DNA of 64,000 bases from Symbiodinium natans. Lineage: Eukaryota; Sar; Dinophyceae; Suessiales; Symbiodiniaceae. Each line of letters begins with the position of its first letter. Position 1 is the first letter of the stretch. The stretch lies in NCBI GenBank assembly GCA_905221605.1, contig CAJNDS010002535.1:780001-844000 (forward strand). Direction: 5' to 3'. Under the pieces are notes generated by a model, which was given only the letters and a program-made list of their open reading frames with translations, was not told the origin of the DNA and ran no database searches. Made by a program: the position numbers and the translations under genes. This document shows positions 46,880 through 59,015 of the stretch, one piece after another.

Positions 46880-47332
46880 CATGTGTTGTGTGTGTGTGTG
46901 TGTGTTGGGTGTGTTGGCTGTGTTGGCTGTGTGTTGTGTGTGTTTGTGTGTGTGTGTGTGTTGGGTGTGTTGGGTGTGTTGTGTGTGTGTGTGTGTTGTG
47001 TGTTGTGTGTTGTGTGTGTGTGTTGTGTGTTGTGTGTTGTGTGTTGTGTGTTGTGTGTTGTGTGTTGTGTGTTGTGTGTTGTGTGTTGTGTGTTGTGTGT
47101 TGTGTGTTGTGTGTTGTGTGTTGTGTGTTGTGTGTTGTGTGTTGTGTGTTGTGTGTTGTGTGTTGTGTGTTGTGTGTTGTGTGTTGTGTGTTGTGTGTTG
47201 TGTGTTGTGTGTTGTGTGTTGTGTGTTGTGTGTTGTGTGTTGTGTGTTGTGTGTTGTGTGTTGTGTGTTGTGTGTTGTGTGTTGTGTGTTGTGTGTTGTG
47301 TGTTGTGTGTTGTGTGTTGTGTGTTGTGTGTG
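46880..47332 (+). repeat. (TGTGTTG)n heptamer array
   Basis: Mixed TG/TTG at the left, then about 44 pure heptamers from about 47020. It shares the 7-bp period of the telomere-like repeats but not their sequence. Long Cys/Val or Thr/His frames are artefacts. Confidence 0.95.
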
Positions 47333-47446
47333 GACACAGGTATTTACATCCTGGAAAGGCTTCACAAGCCACATTCTAAATGGTTTCATGAGTGCAGGGG
47401 AGTGTGGCACTTGCATCCTACCACACTCAACGAAGCTGTGGATGCA

Positions 47447-47770
47447 AGTGGGAAGCAAGACCTGATCTGTCTTGTGTACCGGCGATGGTGCACCTGGAAG
47501 TGGGAAGCAAGACCTGATCAGTCTTGTGTACCTGCGATGGTGCACCTGGATGGCTTCGTCCATAGCTGGTGGCCAACAAAGTCGGGCCCTTTTCGTTTTC
47601 CAAAATCAGGTTTTCCTGTTTCAGGCCGGTTGTGACATTTGTCGTGGTTTCCATGAGGGATGGAAACAGGTGTGTCAGGCCAGTGAGTGCAAGGGCATGT
47701 GCAGCTGTAGTGCATCATGAGTGTCTGGTTTGCAAGTGAGTGAGCCTGGTTTGCAAGTGATTGAGCCTGG
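47447..47770. repeat. Small tandem duplications
   Basis: A 56-57 bp duplication (GTGGGAAGCAAGACCTGATC ...) at 47447-47560 and a 22-bp duplication (GGTTTGCAAGTGA ...) at 47728-47770. Confidence 0.8.
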
Positions 47771-47875
47771 ATTGGTGCTGTGCAATGATCCCTGACAGTT
47801 GCACAAGTGCATCAGTGTGTGTGTGTGTGTGGTGTGTGTGTACCAGCCGTATTGCTACGGTCATGTCAGAATGCA

Positions 47876-48235
47876 GGGGGCCAGCACTCTCCCTCCGGAG
47901 GCATTTCGCGGACTGAATCTGAATACAAAACAAGGATTTTGAGGCCCCGGAGCTCCGCAAGGCCTCCGGAGGCATTTCGCGCACGCAATCTGTACTGCAA
48001 AACAAGGATTTTGAGGCCCCGGTGGAATTCTGTGAATCTCCCGCGGTGGGGCGGTGACAAAATGATCAATTTAAAACGGCATCCGGGCGAGGAAGAAATA
48101 CGCACGCCGGCAGAGGCAAATTAATGAGTATATATAAGTGATAATTTAAAACGACTTCTATGAACCTCCTCGGAGTAGGCGGCTCCAAAATGAGTATACG
48201 TCAAATTCAATCGGCGTCCGGGCGAGAAGAAATGC
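47876..48235. repeat. Nested tandem duplications
   Basis: Two copies of a unit of about 70 bp ending GGATTTTGAGGCCCCGG (47896-48027), then a degenerate duplication of about 127 bp sharing CATCCGGGCGAG (48058 and 48187). Confidence 0.75.
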
Positions 48236-48237
48236 GC

Positions 48238-48487
48238 AGTTTTACCCGCACGGGGGCGCCGCGACGCGCAAAAAACGAGCACAGTTTCACGGCGAGCTCC
48301 GAAACTCGCAGTGTTACCCGCACGGGAGCGCCGCGACGCGCAAAAACGAGCACAGTTTCGCGGCGAGATCCGAAATTCGCGGCTTTAACCGCACGGGAGC
48401 GCTGCGACGCGCAGAAAACGAGCACAGTTTCGCGGCGAGCTCCAAAACTCGCAGCCTTACCCACACGGGAGCGCCGCGACGCGACCA
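48238..48487. repeat. 71-bp tandem repeat, about 3.5 copies
   Basis: GC-rich unit with CCGCACGGGAGCGCCGCGAC and CGAGCACAGTTTCGCGGCGA. A further partial copy lies near 48660-48710. Confidence 0.85.
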
Positions 48488-48494
48488 AAACGAC

Positions 48495-48860
48495 AAAATG
48501 AGTATAAGTTCAACTACAAGTACTCCTGGCGACGTGAAAAAAGCAACATAAAATGAGTACAAGTTAAATTAGAACGGTATAGTTTGGCAACGAAAATTGT
48601 ATAGGTAAAAATCCAAAATGAGTAAAAGTTAATTTTAACAAGAAAAACGCGCAGGAACCCAGTTGCATTTTACCCGCACGGAGCGCAGCGACGCGCACAA
48701 AACCCGCAGTTTTTGATGCGCTAGACCCGCCCCCAGCATAAGAAATAAGTATAATTCAATTTACATGTATGTCGTGCGGTCTGATTTAGAAGCCAAATGA
48801 GTGCAAAATGAGTATACGTTGATTGAAAAGCAAGTCGGTGGCGCATGTTTGCTGGAATTT
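48495..48860 (+). repeat. Dispersed AAAATGAGTATAAGTT motif
   Basis: The motif recurs at irregular 10-130 bp spacing near 48123, 48187, 48495, 48550, 48615, 48743, 48795 and 48805, and is followed by AT-rich DNA each time. Confidence 0.65.
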
Positions 48861-49528
48861 CATGCTATGATCCTCCCGCGGTGTGTGTTGGGCTGACGTT
48901 TCTTTCCGAAGAACCCTTCGCTGGCGCTTTCGGGAAAAAACCCATCCGCCCGACATCAACCAAGTGGCAGTACTGGGCACCATCACGGTGAGGGCAACAT
49001 ACATGGCGTGCGCTGGAAGCATGTCCTTGTGGCAATTATTGCGCCTTTACATAGCAAAGATATCTCTGCACTTCTGGAGCCGACGCTTGAGGGAAACCCG
49101 TGAAGTGCACAAGTGGAACTCTACGGTATATCTACCACTCAAACACAAACCACACACGCACACAAACAAACACACAACTGCACAAAAACACGCAAACATA
49201 CAAACACGCCGCCCAGTTCGTATCGCTTCGCTCCGTACGCCACCTTAGAAATTATGCTCCAAAAGGTATGGATTAACGCGGCATGCAGGTCCGAGCTAAA
49301 TCTGTCATGCAGGTCTAATCCGCGTCTGCACCTGCTGCTGTTGGGACCAGTTCACGAAGCTCCGGCGGTTAAAGAAAGAGTCAAAGCATTGGCAGTTTGC
49401 GACACTGAGTTGCGCGCTACGGGCTATCGCTATCCTTGCTGGCCCCCAATTCAGCCGAGTGGAGACATGTGGTGACGCAGTGTGACAACACATAAGGGAA
49501 TCTAGGGGTTCTAACGGCATGATTCTGG
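48861..49528. other. No gene seen
   Basis: Open frames of about 120 codons on + (48883-49248, 49113-49475) without recognisable domains. Confidence 0.35.
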
Positions 49529-49890
49529 TTCAGAGGCCTTCGGGCTTGCCAGAGTCTTTGACAACAGAGAAGTCCCGCTCCATGCCATCAAGATGACAGT
49601 ATCACAAACACTGCTGAAACAGACGAACCGGCGTTTTAAGAACATCCCGCTTACTGTGGAATACCTGATGCCAAGGTGCAGCCTTGACCGATTCCTGGCA
49701 AGAGAGGACCCAGGGTAACCCCGAACCTGAACCGACTGAAAAGCAAAATCCGTTGACAGGAACGGTTCAAGGCAAGGTGTTGAACTTCAGGCTTAAGGGA
49801 TATCACTGCCGCAAGAACCTATGTTTGTTCCTGAATCCAAACAGGGTGAACCCCGAACCCAAACTAAATCGGTGGGCCCACCCACCCCGC

Positions 49891-49923
<33 letters not shown>

Positions 49924-51040
49924 AGTCCCCCCCCCCCCCGCTCCGCGGAGAACTATCGGAAAAACAACCCCCCCCCCCCAAACCCCTGAACCCCAAACCT
50001 TTGGGCCAGTGCCAAAATCCTAACGCCCAAACCCGAAACGTCTACAGCGAATCCCTGTTCTCCCTGACCCTACACCCCCTGAAGCCGCAAAACCCCGCAG
50101 AAGAAGGAAGGCGGCGTTGCCATCCAGAACCACAGGCGCTAGAAGATTGGGCTTCAGGGTTCGGGTTTAGGTTCTGTATAAGCCCTAGAAGCCCGAAAAT
50201 AACCTCCACAAGGCCAAGAGCATAAAGCCCTAAACCCCTTAAGCCCCGAAAAAACCCGAACCCCGAACAGCACAACCTAAAGCCCCCCTAAACCATCCTA
50301 CACCCTAAACCCTAAACCCCATTAAAGGTTCAGGGTTGCCTCTCCACTCTTGGGTTTCTGAAAAGCTAGATTGTTCTTGGAGGCTTTGGGGATGTGTCTG
50401 TCATCTCGCTTGAATTGGCTCTACGGGACCACCTGCATTTTTTTGGGGGGTTTCCCCAGCCCTGAACCCTGCTAAACTCCAAACCCTAAACCGCCCAAGC
50501 AGGAAGCCTAGCCTTTTTGGGGGTCAGGGGTGCGGCTCAGCCTGAGCCAGGCGAGCAGCCGTTGTTCCCCACCTGCCGCGTCTGGGTTGCGGCCTCAGGC
50601 TGCTGCTCGTCGATGTCATCCTCAGGGCAGATTGTTTGAGGGTTTCGGGCTTAGGGTTTAGGGTTTGGGGTTTAGGGTTTCGGGTCTAATCCATCCGAGC
50701 TCGGATTAGGGCTTCGCGGCTGAGAGGGTCTGGAAGCCCAGAAAAACGCACAAGACCCTGAAGCCCTTGAACTCAAACCGCGTGGGGACCATGCCTCAAA
50801 GGTTATCTAAACCCTAAACCCGAAACCCTAAACCCTGAACCCCCCTAAAGCTTAAACTCACATCGGGGCTGTGGGTTTGGGTTTAGGTCTTAGGGTTTAG
50901 GTGTTGAGCTGATCAGGGCTCAGGGGGTTCTCACGATGGGGCAGTACAAGATCTGATGATTTCAGGGTACCCGCCACGGATGAGACTGGCAAGGGCGAGA
51001 GAGACAAAAGAAGATAAGAGGGAGGACGAGCACCGGCACG
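49529..51040. other. No supported gene; poly-C tract
   Basis: A 50-codon open segment at about 49531-49719 contains F-G-L-A-R-V-F, but further kinase motifs are missing. A C tract with few breaks lies at 49888-49940, and degenerate telomere-like units at 50290-50330 and 50650-50690. Confidence 0.35.
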
Positions 51041-51642
51041 ACCCAAGAAAAGAAGAAGGAAGAGGACGTTCCCATGCCCACTGGAGAAGAGAAGAAGGGA
51101 AAAGAGGAGGTGAAGATACAACAGCCCAAGGCTACGGGGAAGGAGGCGGACAAAGAAGAGAGTGGTGCAAAAGGGGCAGTTGAGCAGTATAGAAGACCGG
51201 ACGAGAGACTGGGAGAGAGGGGATACGTGACGGGAAGTTAATATGCGGAGAACGAAGCCGATACAAGGGTCACCAAGCCACTTGGCGTGGAAAAGGTGGA
51301 TGCCACGTTGAAGCGAGCGTTAGAGCTGATGACGCCGGATGAGAAGGTGGAATGGATTGTGACCAAGTTGCACTCGAATGTTCCAGCTATTGGGGAATCG
51401 CACTGGGATGATCTCACTGGGATGATCTTCAAGATAAGATCAGAATGCTCGTCGTGAGGCGCGAGATGAGACAGAAGGCGCTCAAATACGTGCGAACCAT
51501 GGCAGTGATCAACGGATCTATTCTTTTATATGGGTACAACAGACCTCGGAAGACACAGGGTGCGGAATTTGGGAACAGTATTTTGTGTATCGTGAGGAAC
51601 GGGGAAGAGAAGGGGAATGGTTCCCAAGGGCGGAAAAGATAA
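51041..51642 (+). pseudogene. Broken coding relic, unassigned
   Basis: One frame runs from about 51041 to a TGA at 51456-51458 with a single internal TAA near 51238. It reads Lys/Glu-rich, then VTKPLGVEKVDATLKRALEL and MTPDEKVEWIVTKLHSN. An overlapping frame (51445-51642) continues with MLVVRREMRQKALKYVRTMA. The frame shift and stop suggest decay. It may derive from a retroelement gag-like protein or a host gene; I cannot assign it. Confidence 0.4.
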
Positions 51643-52739
51643 GGACCCCAAAGCTGGAGGAGATGCCATCTCTCAGCGAACTGCTCAAGAACGCGATATC
51701 TCCAATGGCACTCGAGATCAGAGGGAAAATCCAAAACCCCAAGCCCCAAGCCCCAAACCCCAAACCCCAAGCCCCAAGCCCCAAAGCGTCAACCTCAAGA
51801 CACCAAAGCCTAAACCCCAAACCCTGAAACCTAAACCCCAAACCCTGAGCCCAAACCTAGAAACCTAAACCCCAAACCCTAAACCCGAAGTCCTGAACCT
51901 TGATCGAGTGGTCCTCGGAGGCCACATGGCTGAAGCTGGCGAACCTGATGAAGAATCGCAGGGGGCTGGGCTCAAACAGGTCGCGCCATGGGCTTTGGGC
52001 GACTTGTAGCGTTTGGAGTTTGGGTTTAGGGTCCAGGACTTGCATCAGGATCTCTTGACGGCATAGAACAGCTTGGGGTCGATGGTGTAGAGCTTATGGC
52101 TGCTTGGGGTGTAGATGGTGGAGGGTTCAAACGACACGTGGTGTAAAGGCCTATAGGGCTTGAGGAGTGTTAGGCAACAAGACGAGGAAGGCCTCTGCCA
52201 CCAAGAATCAGAAGAGACATCCTTTGCGACTGGAGATCTAACAGACGATCCCACCGAAGGGCTTAAACTTAAACACTACATGTAAACCCCAAAAGCCTAC
52301 GCCCAACAACCTTAAAGCCCTCAGAACCGTACAAACCCTACACCCCTTACAACTTACAACCATATAAACCCTACACCTCTAAATCTCCACAAGCCCGAAG
52401 CCACTGGAGCCCTCCTTTCGGGTACTAAGTCGATATAAGGATTTAGGGTTTTGGGTTCGGATCGGGGAGCAACTGTAGTTTGGGCTTTAAGGTTTAGGGT
52501 GTGCCGGTTTTAGGGTTTCAGGTCGCCTTTGTTGTTGCGGTTTCAGGGCCATGAGGGCATTGCATGCTTGTTTGGAGGGTTCAACCCCATCTTTACTTCT
52601 GAGATCTCCACAAAGTCCAAAATAAAACCTAGCAAGGGTTCCGAGGTCCCCGATCCTGAGGCATCCCGAAGTATCCCGATTAAGGGTTTAGGCTTTAATT
52701 AGGGTTTCGGGCGTGGGGGGGTTTCATTAGAGCCTAGGG
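51643..52739. other. No gene seen; degenerate C-A-rich repeat
   Basis: Irregular CCCCAAACC/CCCCAAGCC units at about 51730-51890 look like a heavily mutated telomere-like array. Confidence 0.45.
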
Positions 52740-52754
52740 CATTCAACTCTTGCA

Positions 52755-55312
52755 GGTGGATCCTGACCAGCTCAAAGAGGCACAGGATGAGAGGTTTGAG
52801 ATATCTTTGCCAAGTTTTGCCACCGCGTTCGATTCCGCAAGATTTTGCAGCAGGTCAAATCCATGGTCGAGTCACTTTACGACTCAATGGATCAGGCGCG
52901 CGTCTATGCGAACATCTTGCAGTAATGATGCTCTACTCACTGTTGTTTTCCAAATATTTTTTTGGGGGGAAATATCCTATTATCCCCGCTTCGCAAAACT
53001 TCGGGAAACCCGAAGCATCGAGTAAACTTCGGATCACCTGAATGCTGAATGGTGGGGGTGGTGGTTGTGGTAGTGGCCCGAAACTTCAAGCCCCAAACCT
53101 TTCACAAAAGCAACCCTCATCAACCCTAAAGCCTAAGGCCTAAAAATCCTAAAACCTAAAGCCTAAACCCTACGAATAATATGCCGAATCGACCCTTCGA
53201 GGGCCACTGACATTTCGCTGCCCACATCCTGCCGCGGTGCTCGAAAACACACAGGGTCACTCAGAAATCACAAGCCTGCAGATCTTGGGCAGACTTTGGA
53301 ATGGTGATGATTATGATCATCATCACCAGCATCATCATCCCCAAGCAATGCAAAAAGAAAAGCATGTTGGGACTGTTTTCTGGAAACGGCAACCCATGCA
53401 GTTCCATAATTTTTGTTTGTTTTCACATTTGTATAAACGTATAGAAGGGGGCCACGTTCGATTCTGGGGGCGATGGGAAAGTCTTGTCTCGAATCTCCAC
53501 CCTTTTCGCCAGAGCCCGAAGAGTAGTTCTTACTCAGGGTTTCGGTTTCGGGTTCAAGTTTTGGGTTTAGGCTTTTTAGGGACTTTATGATTCCATGTGC
53601 AGGTCCCCGAAATGTGCCACCCAGACCCGAAATCGGATTTTTTTCTAGCGAAGTGCTCGTCCCGAAGTGCCTGACTTGCAGCCCAAAGGTGGGGTCGAAA
53701 CCTATATATTGTTTTTGCACCCGGGATTTTGTCCGGAATGCGATGGGCCGGTCCGGTGTAGAGAGTCTTGCAAGACCAGGTCCTTTCAGCACCAAACCCC
53801 GAGTCAACCTAGTGAGCGAGCTTGCCTCAGCTCACTTGACTAAAGCATGCCTGTCTTTTGCAATGAAGCAGCGCCCAACTGCCTTGGAATGAGCATCCTT
53901 TCCCAACATCCATGACCATGGCTCAAACCGACCAGATTTGGTACAAACTCTACGCGCTGGAGGACAGGAAAGAAGCACACAGTAGCTTGCGCGGGTGACC
54001 AGGCAGTAAGAGGGATTTCTTTCGACAACTTTCGGGTATCATCCTGACATCGGGGTATTGCCCAAGACCACTTTAAGGTGTCCAGAGAAACTCTGCACCC
54101 ACAGAACTTGTGACCAACGTCTCAAGATGCATGTGCCTCTGGGCAAGGTGGCCGCAAAATGGAGCACTGGAAGGGCCCTGGCTCCCGAAAACGAGACCTA
54201 CCACCCAAAACCCAGCAGTCTTTGGATGCCTTGCAGGATGCTTTCAAGTCCCAGACACGGCACCAGCAGGCGCGCTGTCAGAGATGGAGAAGTGGTGTGT
54301 TATGTGCATGCTGCATGTGGCTCGTGTGCATGGAATTCATTGGGGTCACTGGTTGATGTTGTCTTGGCTACCATTATGAAGCCACCCACGTTGCTACGGT
54401 ACACATGTTGAACCAAGACGCTTTTCTTCTTGGGGCTCGACAACGTACAGAGTCAGTCAGATATCCAACAGCCTGCTGGCTTGCGAAGGCCGTAGACTTT
54501 GGAGTGATGATCTATACGATGATCACCATCGTCATCCCCAAGCAGTGCAAAAATCATGCTGCCACTGTTTTCTGCACGGCAATCGGTATGCTTCCATATA
54601 CCAGGCTTGGGAGGGAGCGACGGTCGATTCAAGTGGCGGAGGAAAGTTTTGGCCCGAATCCGAATGTCCACCCATAGATTCAATCACCGCGGCAACTTCA
54701 GGCGTAGGATTTACGGCAGTAACTTAGGTGAGAGGGCCCTGCTAACGTCTGTTGAAAGCCTTGCAGGAGTTTGCGTCGCAAAATCAGCTCCAGCTCCAGG
54801 AGGCGCGCGATCAGACATCAGGAAGTCTTGTGCTATGTGCATGATGTGGCAGCAGGTGCGGTACATGGTCGAAGAGGCACGCGTGCGCGCATGCTAGGGT
54901 GCGTGCGTGCGTGGGTGTGTGTGGAGTACACGTGAGGTCACAGATCGAGGCTACGCTCATGAGGTGATCTGACACCTGTTTCTGCCATAAGCATTCTGAG
55001 CAATGACACTCTTCGCTGCAGGGGTTGAGAATAATCAAAGTCATTCAGATACCAGAAATCAGAAGCTGGCTCTGCTTGGGAATTCCGTAGACTTTGGAAT
55101 GATTGTGATGGTCATCACCAGAATCATCATGATCTTTTAAATGCCTTGCAGGAGTGCGTATGGCAATCTCAACTCCAGCAGGCGCGCTATCAGACATTAG
55201 GAAGTCTCGTTCTATGTGTATGATGCAGCAGCAGGTACAGTCCATGGTCGAAGAGGCGCGTGCGTATGGAATCCACTTGAGGTCACTGGTTGAGGTTGTC
55301 TTGGCAACCCCC
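52755..55312 (+). pseudogene. Triplicated coding relic (X and Y modules)
   Basis: Module X (GACTTTGGA.TGATGAT... with ATCATCAC runs, then CCCCAAGCA.TGCAAAAA) is at about 53290-53420, 54490-54620 and 55090-55137. Module Y (CCTTGCAGGA ... CAGGCGCGC.ATCAGACAT ... CATGGTCGAAGAGGC) is at about 54225-54370, 54765-54900 and 55140-55312, with a more distant relative at 52755-52925. Frames shift between copies, so this looks like a decayed tandem duplication. The original protein is unknown. Confidence 0.45.
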
Positions 55313-55810
55313 CATGGACCTACGTACCTTACAAAACTAATAGTTAATGAATCATTACCTACCAACGCGCTACTTGAGAGCATTGTTATTTGATTATATG
55401 CGTGTATATCCGAGTTGGGTGGGGTGGGTGGGGGGGGGGGGGGGCAGGTCATGTTCAATCTGACGTCATGCGCGCGTTGATAACGACGGCACGACGGAAA
55501 CCGTCCGTAGCAAGATGTTCTTTTTTATCTGGGATTGATTACTACTTCGGAAGGTATCCGTGCCAAAATGGGTTCTTGACATTAGCTTTTGTTCGCATAA
55601 ACTGACAATTGCGAAAATTCTGACCAACAATATGATTTTTTTGATAGTGGGCCAACAAGTTGTAGTAGAATAAGGTTGCTTTCACTGTCAATGTTTCCCA
55701 CAGGTCTCCCAAAATGCTCTGACACACGCCATGGAAAGCAACAAAACGGTGGATAACGGGGGGCCCCCGACGGGGGGGGGGGGGTAGCAAAAATATATAT
55801 GCACGTATGT

Positions 55811-55836
55811 ATACACACACACACACACACACACAC
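55811..55836 (+). repeat. (CA)n microsatellite
   Basis: About 13 CA units, directly left of the open segment at 55860-56312. Confidence 0.85.
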
Positions 55837-55929
55837 GTGCCCGAACAGTGCCGAGTATTGCAACAAGGGTCTGCGCCAATGACTGTCCTCACATTTGTAC
55901 TGTGGGATGTCGGAATTGCTAATTGCTTC

Positions 55930-56590
55930 TGTGAGAAGCCCTGCCTCTGTTCGCCGACCCAAGATTCATGTGCCATGAGAACTGAAGCTGACAAGGTGGG
56001 CAACGCCGTCTGGGATATGCCCGACAGCGCCGCACATGCCCAGGCATCGCGACAAGATGCGCAGTCAAACCCTGAAGTTGCAACAGTTGTTCCGGCGTGG
56101 GAAGCTAGTGTGTGTTCAGTGCCATGGCACAGTAGCAGAGCAGCGCATTATTGGCATTGGAGGTTTGTCAGCATTTGGGGCCAGATAGCTGCACCGACAA
56201 TCGGGTTGTCCCATACACACAGCATTTGCATTTGGTACCAGATTCTTCTGACTTGTGACGGACACGAGCACGAGGCACTGCAGCGCGGGTGGGCGAACGG
56301 GTGGCAATCTTGAATCTTGTAGGGCCAAGGAGTTTTTTCCACTGTTTGGCCATCGTCCCGGTTATCGGCCGAGACCACTTTGAGAAGGTCCTAGTTGTCT
56401 CAAGTGTGCACAAGCCCATCTGAGCAAGGACATCACAGATTCAGCCGAACATGCCACAAACATTTTGCACTTCGTAAAAGTGTGTCCGATGTTCCAAGAC
56501 CCGTGCGCCATGATTCAAATGACGCTGGTCGAACAGGTCTGGAACGCCATCAATGAGGCATCTTGGCAACAAAAAATACAAGGAGGAGGA
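55930..56590 (+). other. Two related short coding-like segments
   Basis: A segment at about 55930-56020 reads C-S-P-T-Q-D-S-C-A-M ... V-G-N-A-V-W, and one at about 56440-56575 reads C-P-M-F-Q-D-P-C-A-M ... V-W-N-A-I-N. The shared QD-CAM and NA spacing suggests duplicated exons of one unknown gene. Confidence 0.35.
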
Positions 56591-58373
56591 GGAGGAGAAT
56601 TTTTGTTTTGACCCACCCCTCCCCCCACCCCCATCCAGGCATACCTGTGCCCCGGTGTATATAGTACAATACTATATACATATGTATATATATATATATA
56701 TATCCCTCTTTCTCTCTTGCCAATGCTACTCTAACTGCGAAGCAGATCACGCCTCACTCTTTTTTCGCAGCGGAGCGAACACAACGAACAAAAGTATGTG
56801 ACATGACAAAAAACACGCTTTTCCTTGCGAAATAAGGCTTGCTTTTGAGAACGACTTCCAGCCAATACTTATAAAGCATGAAACGGTTTAATCGAATGGT
56901 TCATACGAAAGTACATGTAACATGAGCTGGCCAGGCGCAGAAGTTCCGCGAACTCATAAGTAAGAAATCATTTCCAGCGATACTAATTAGTATGATTAAG
57001 AATGTTTACGACGCTCACACTACGAATGAGGACAATCCTACCTTTCAACATACTACAGCTTTTTTGGAATCTTGAACTTCAACGTCCAAAGCAACCCTGT
57101 GCATCCAAGTTGCGCTGCTCTGTGCTCGCCCTCAAGGGAAAGGGCAAGGGCAAAGGCAAGAAGCCAGCACCTGGGCCCAGAATGGCATACAGGGGAAGCC
57201 AGGAAGCCAGGTCTTCTAGATGTTGGTACTCCTTGGTTCGAGATTCCGTTCTGAATTTTGGGGTGTCTTTGAGCAGTTTCTGGCTTGGGAAGTCGCAGCA
57301 TCTCCAGGCCCGCCCAAACTCTGATCTTGTATATCTTGTAATATGGAGCGGTTTAAATGCAGTAGCCTGAAAAGGCAGCCTCTTCCTCGTCCGCAGCCTG
57401 CTCCACGGTCCTTCGCAAGAGAGTGCGTGGCATTTTCCGTCTCCAATTCTAACCCTATTACCTTACAAGCTAGATATGGACGCTCCCTCAAGTAAACATG
57501 GCCATCCAGCACAACGGCCAGTTGTAGTGGCTAGCCACATGGGATCCTGCGTAGTCACACGTGCGACTCCCTAACAATTTCCTCCCTCGAACAACGTGGA
57601 AGCACATACATGCCACCGTTGGCGTGGCGGTGGCCTTTCTAGGGTGCCATAGTGTATATGGCCATACAGGATCAAGGCTGAAGTCCCTTTGGGGTTTAGG
57701 GTCTTCGGGCTTGAGTAAAGTGGGGGTTTCGGATTTATTGGGTGAGGGGGAGGCGGGGGGTGGGGCGGCAGGCATTGCAGATCTCTCCGCCAGCCTCGGA
57801 GATGCCGGAGCTCAGACCTGAGGTGCTTGTCTATAAGCCTCACGGTTCAGGGCTCCTGAAACAAAGGAACATGGCGCATGCCCACATCGCGAGTTCTCCA
57901 GATCAAAGTGCCCTGTCCACATTGCAGACACCAAGCGGGAAGGAACCCAAAATGTGAAAAAGTCCACTGCTGGGGGGGGGGGGGGGGGGGGGGCGGCCGG
58001 GTGGCCGTTGCCAAGTGGGTCAGCTGTTTGGGACACGAAAATTCAATAGTTGCAAGTCTGGTGGGTAAGTGCACCCTACCCTTGAGGAGTGCTAGATGCG
58101 CTGCCTCACAAGGATGATCTAGAGCATGAATTCATCATGCGCTCTTTTGGGTTCCCTGTCTGTCAATACTGACCTTGGTTGCAAACAGTTTGGTCAGCGG
58201 CAGCTTGTTCGGACAACCTGACCCCTGCGAGATTCAGAATTGTATCCTTTTCTCCATGCCTTCCTATAAAGCATTTGGGTTCTGGTGATATGGACTCGGC
58301 GGGTGCCTTCACAGCGATCGGCCCCCGAGCCTCCAACACCGAGTTTGAAACCCACCGTTGGATGGACTGGATG
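56591..58373. other. No supported gene
   Basis: AT repeat at about 56660-56702, an open frame 57002-57370 with a GKGKGKGKK stretch but no domain, and a G tract of about 22 at 57975-57996. Confidence 0.35.
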
Positions 58374-59015
58374 TAGTAACACAACCGCACGCAGTAAGCG
58401 AAGACGCACCGATAAGCTAAACAGCCGCACATAGGGGGCGAAGACGCACCAGTAAGCAAAACAACCGGAAGCGAAGACGCACCAATAAGCACAAAAATTG
58501 CATATAGAGCGAAGACACACCACTAAGCTATGGTGATCGAAGCTGTGCCAACAAGCAAAACAACCGCACCGTAAGTGAAGACACACCAGTAAGCAAAACA
58601 ACCTCACATAGTAAGCAAAGATGCTCCAATAAGCAAAACAAACGCATACAGGGCGAACATGCACCGCTAAGCAAAACACAATTGCATAAAGTGAGCCAAC
58701 AAGCAAAACAACCGCACAGTAAAGACACACCAGCGAGCAAGCGAAGACGCACCAATACGCAGAACAACCGCACAGAGTAGGCGAAGACGCACCAATTCGC
58801 AAAGCAACCGCACATAGTAAGTGAAGAAGCGCCAATAAGCAAAACAAGCGCATGTATAGCGAAGACACACCACTAATTAAGCACAACAATTGCATATAGT
58901 GAGTGAAGACGTGCCAACATAGTAGGCGAAAACGCGCCAGTAAGCAAAACAACCACGCAAAGAAAGCGAAGACGCACCAAAAAGCAAAGCGTGCGCAAAT
59001 AGAGCGAAGACTGGT
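58374..59015. repeat. 38-39 bp degenerate satellite, about 16 copies
   Basis: Unit approximately GCGAAGACGCACCAATAAGC followed by AAAACAACCGCACATAGTAA. The period is irregular in places. The 320-codon minus-strand frame rich in Leu, Cys and Phe is a by-product of the unit. Confidence 0.85.

Noticed and set aside
46764-47635. Cys/Val and Gln/His/Thr frames over the TGTGTTG array
   Set aside because: Heptamer repeat artefacts.
49531-49719. Protein kinase exon with F-G-L-A-R
   Set aside because: The preceding residue is A, not D, and no APE or other kinase motif follows; chance similarity is likely.
57175-57260. tRNA gene suggested by GGTTCGAGATTCC
   Set aside because: The T-arm does not pair and no acceptor or anticodon stem can be formed.
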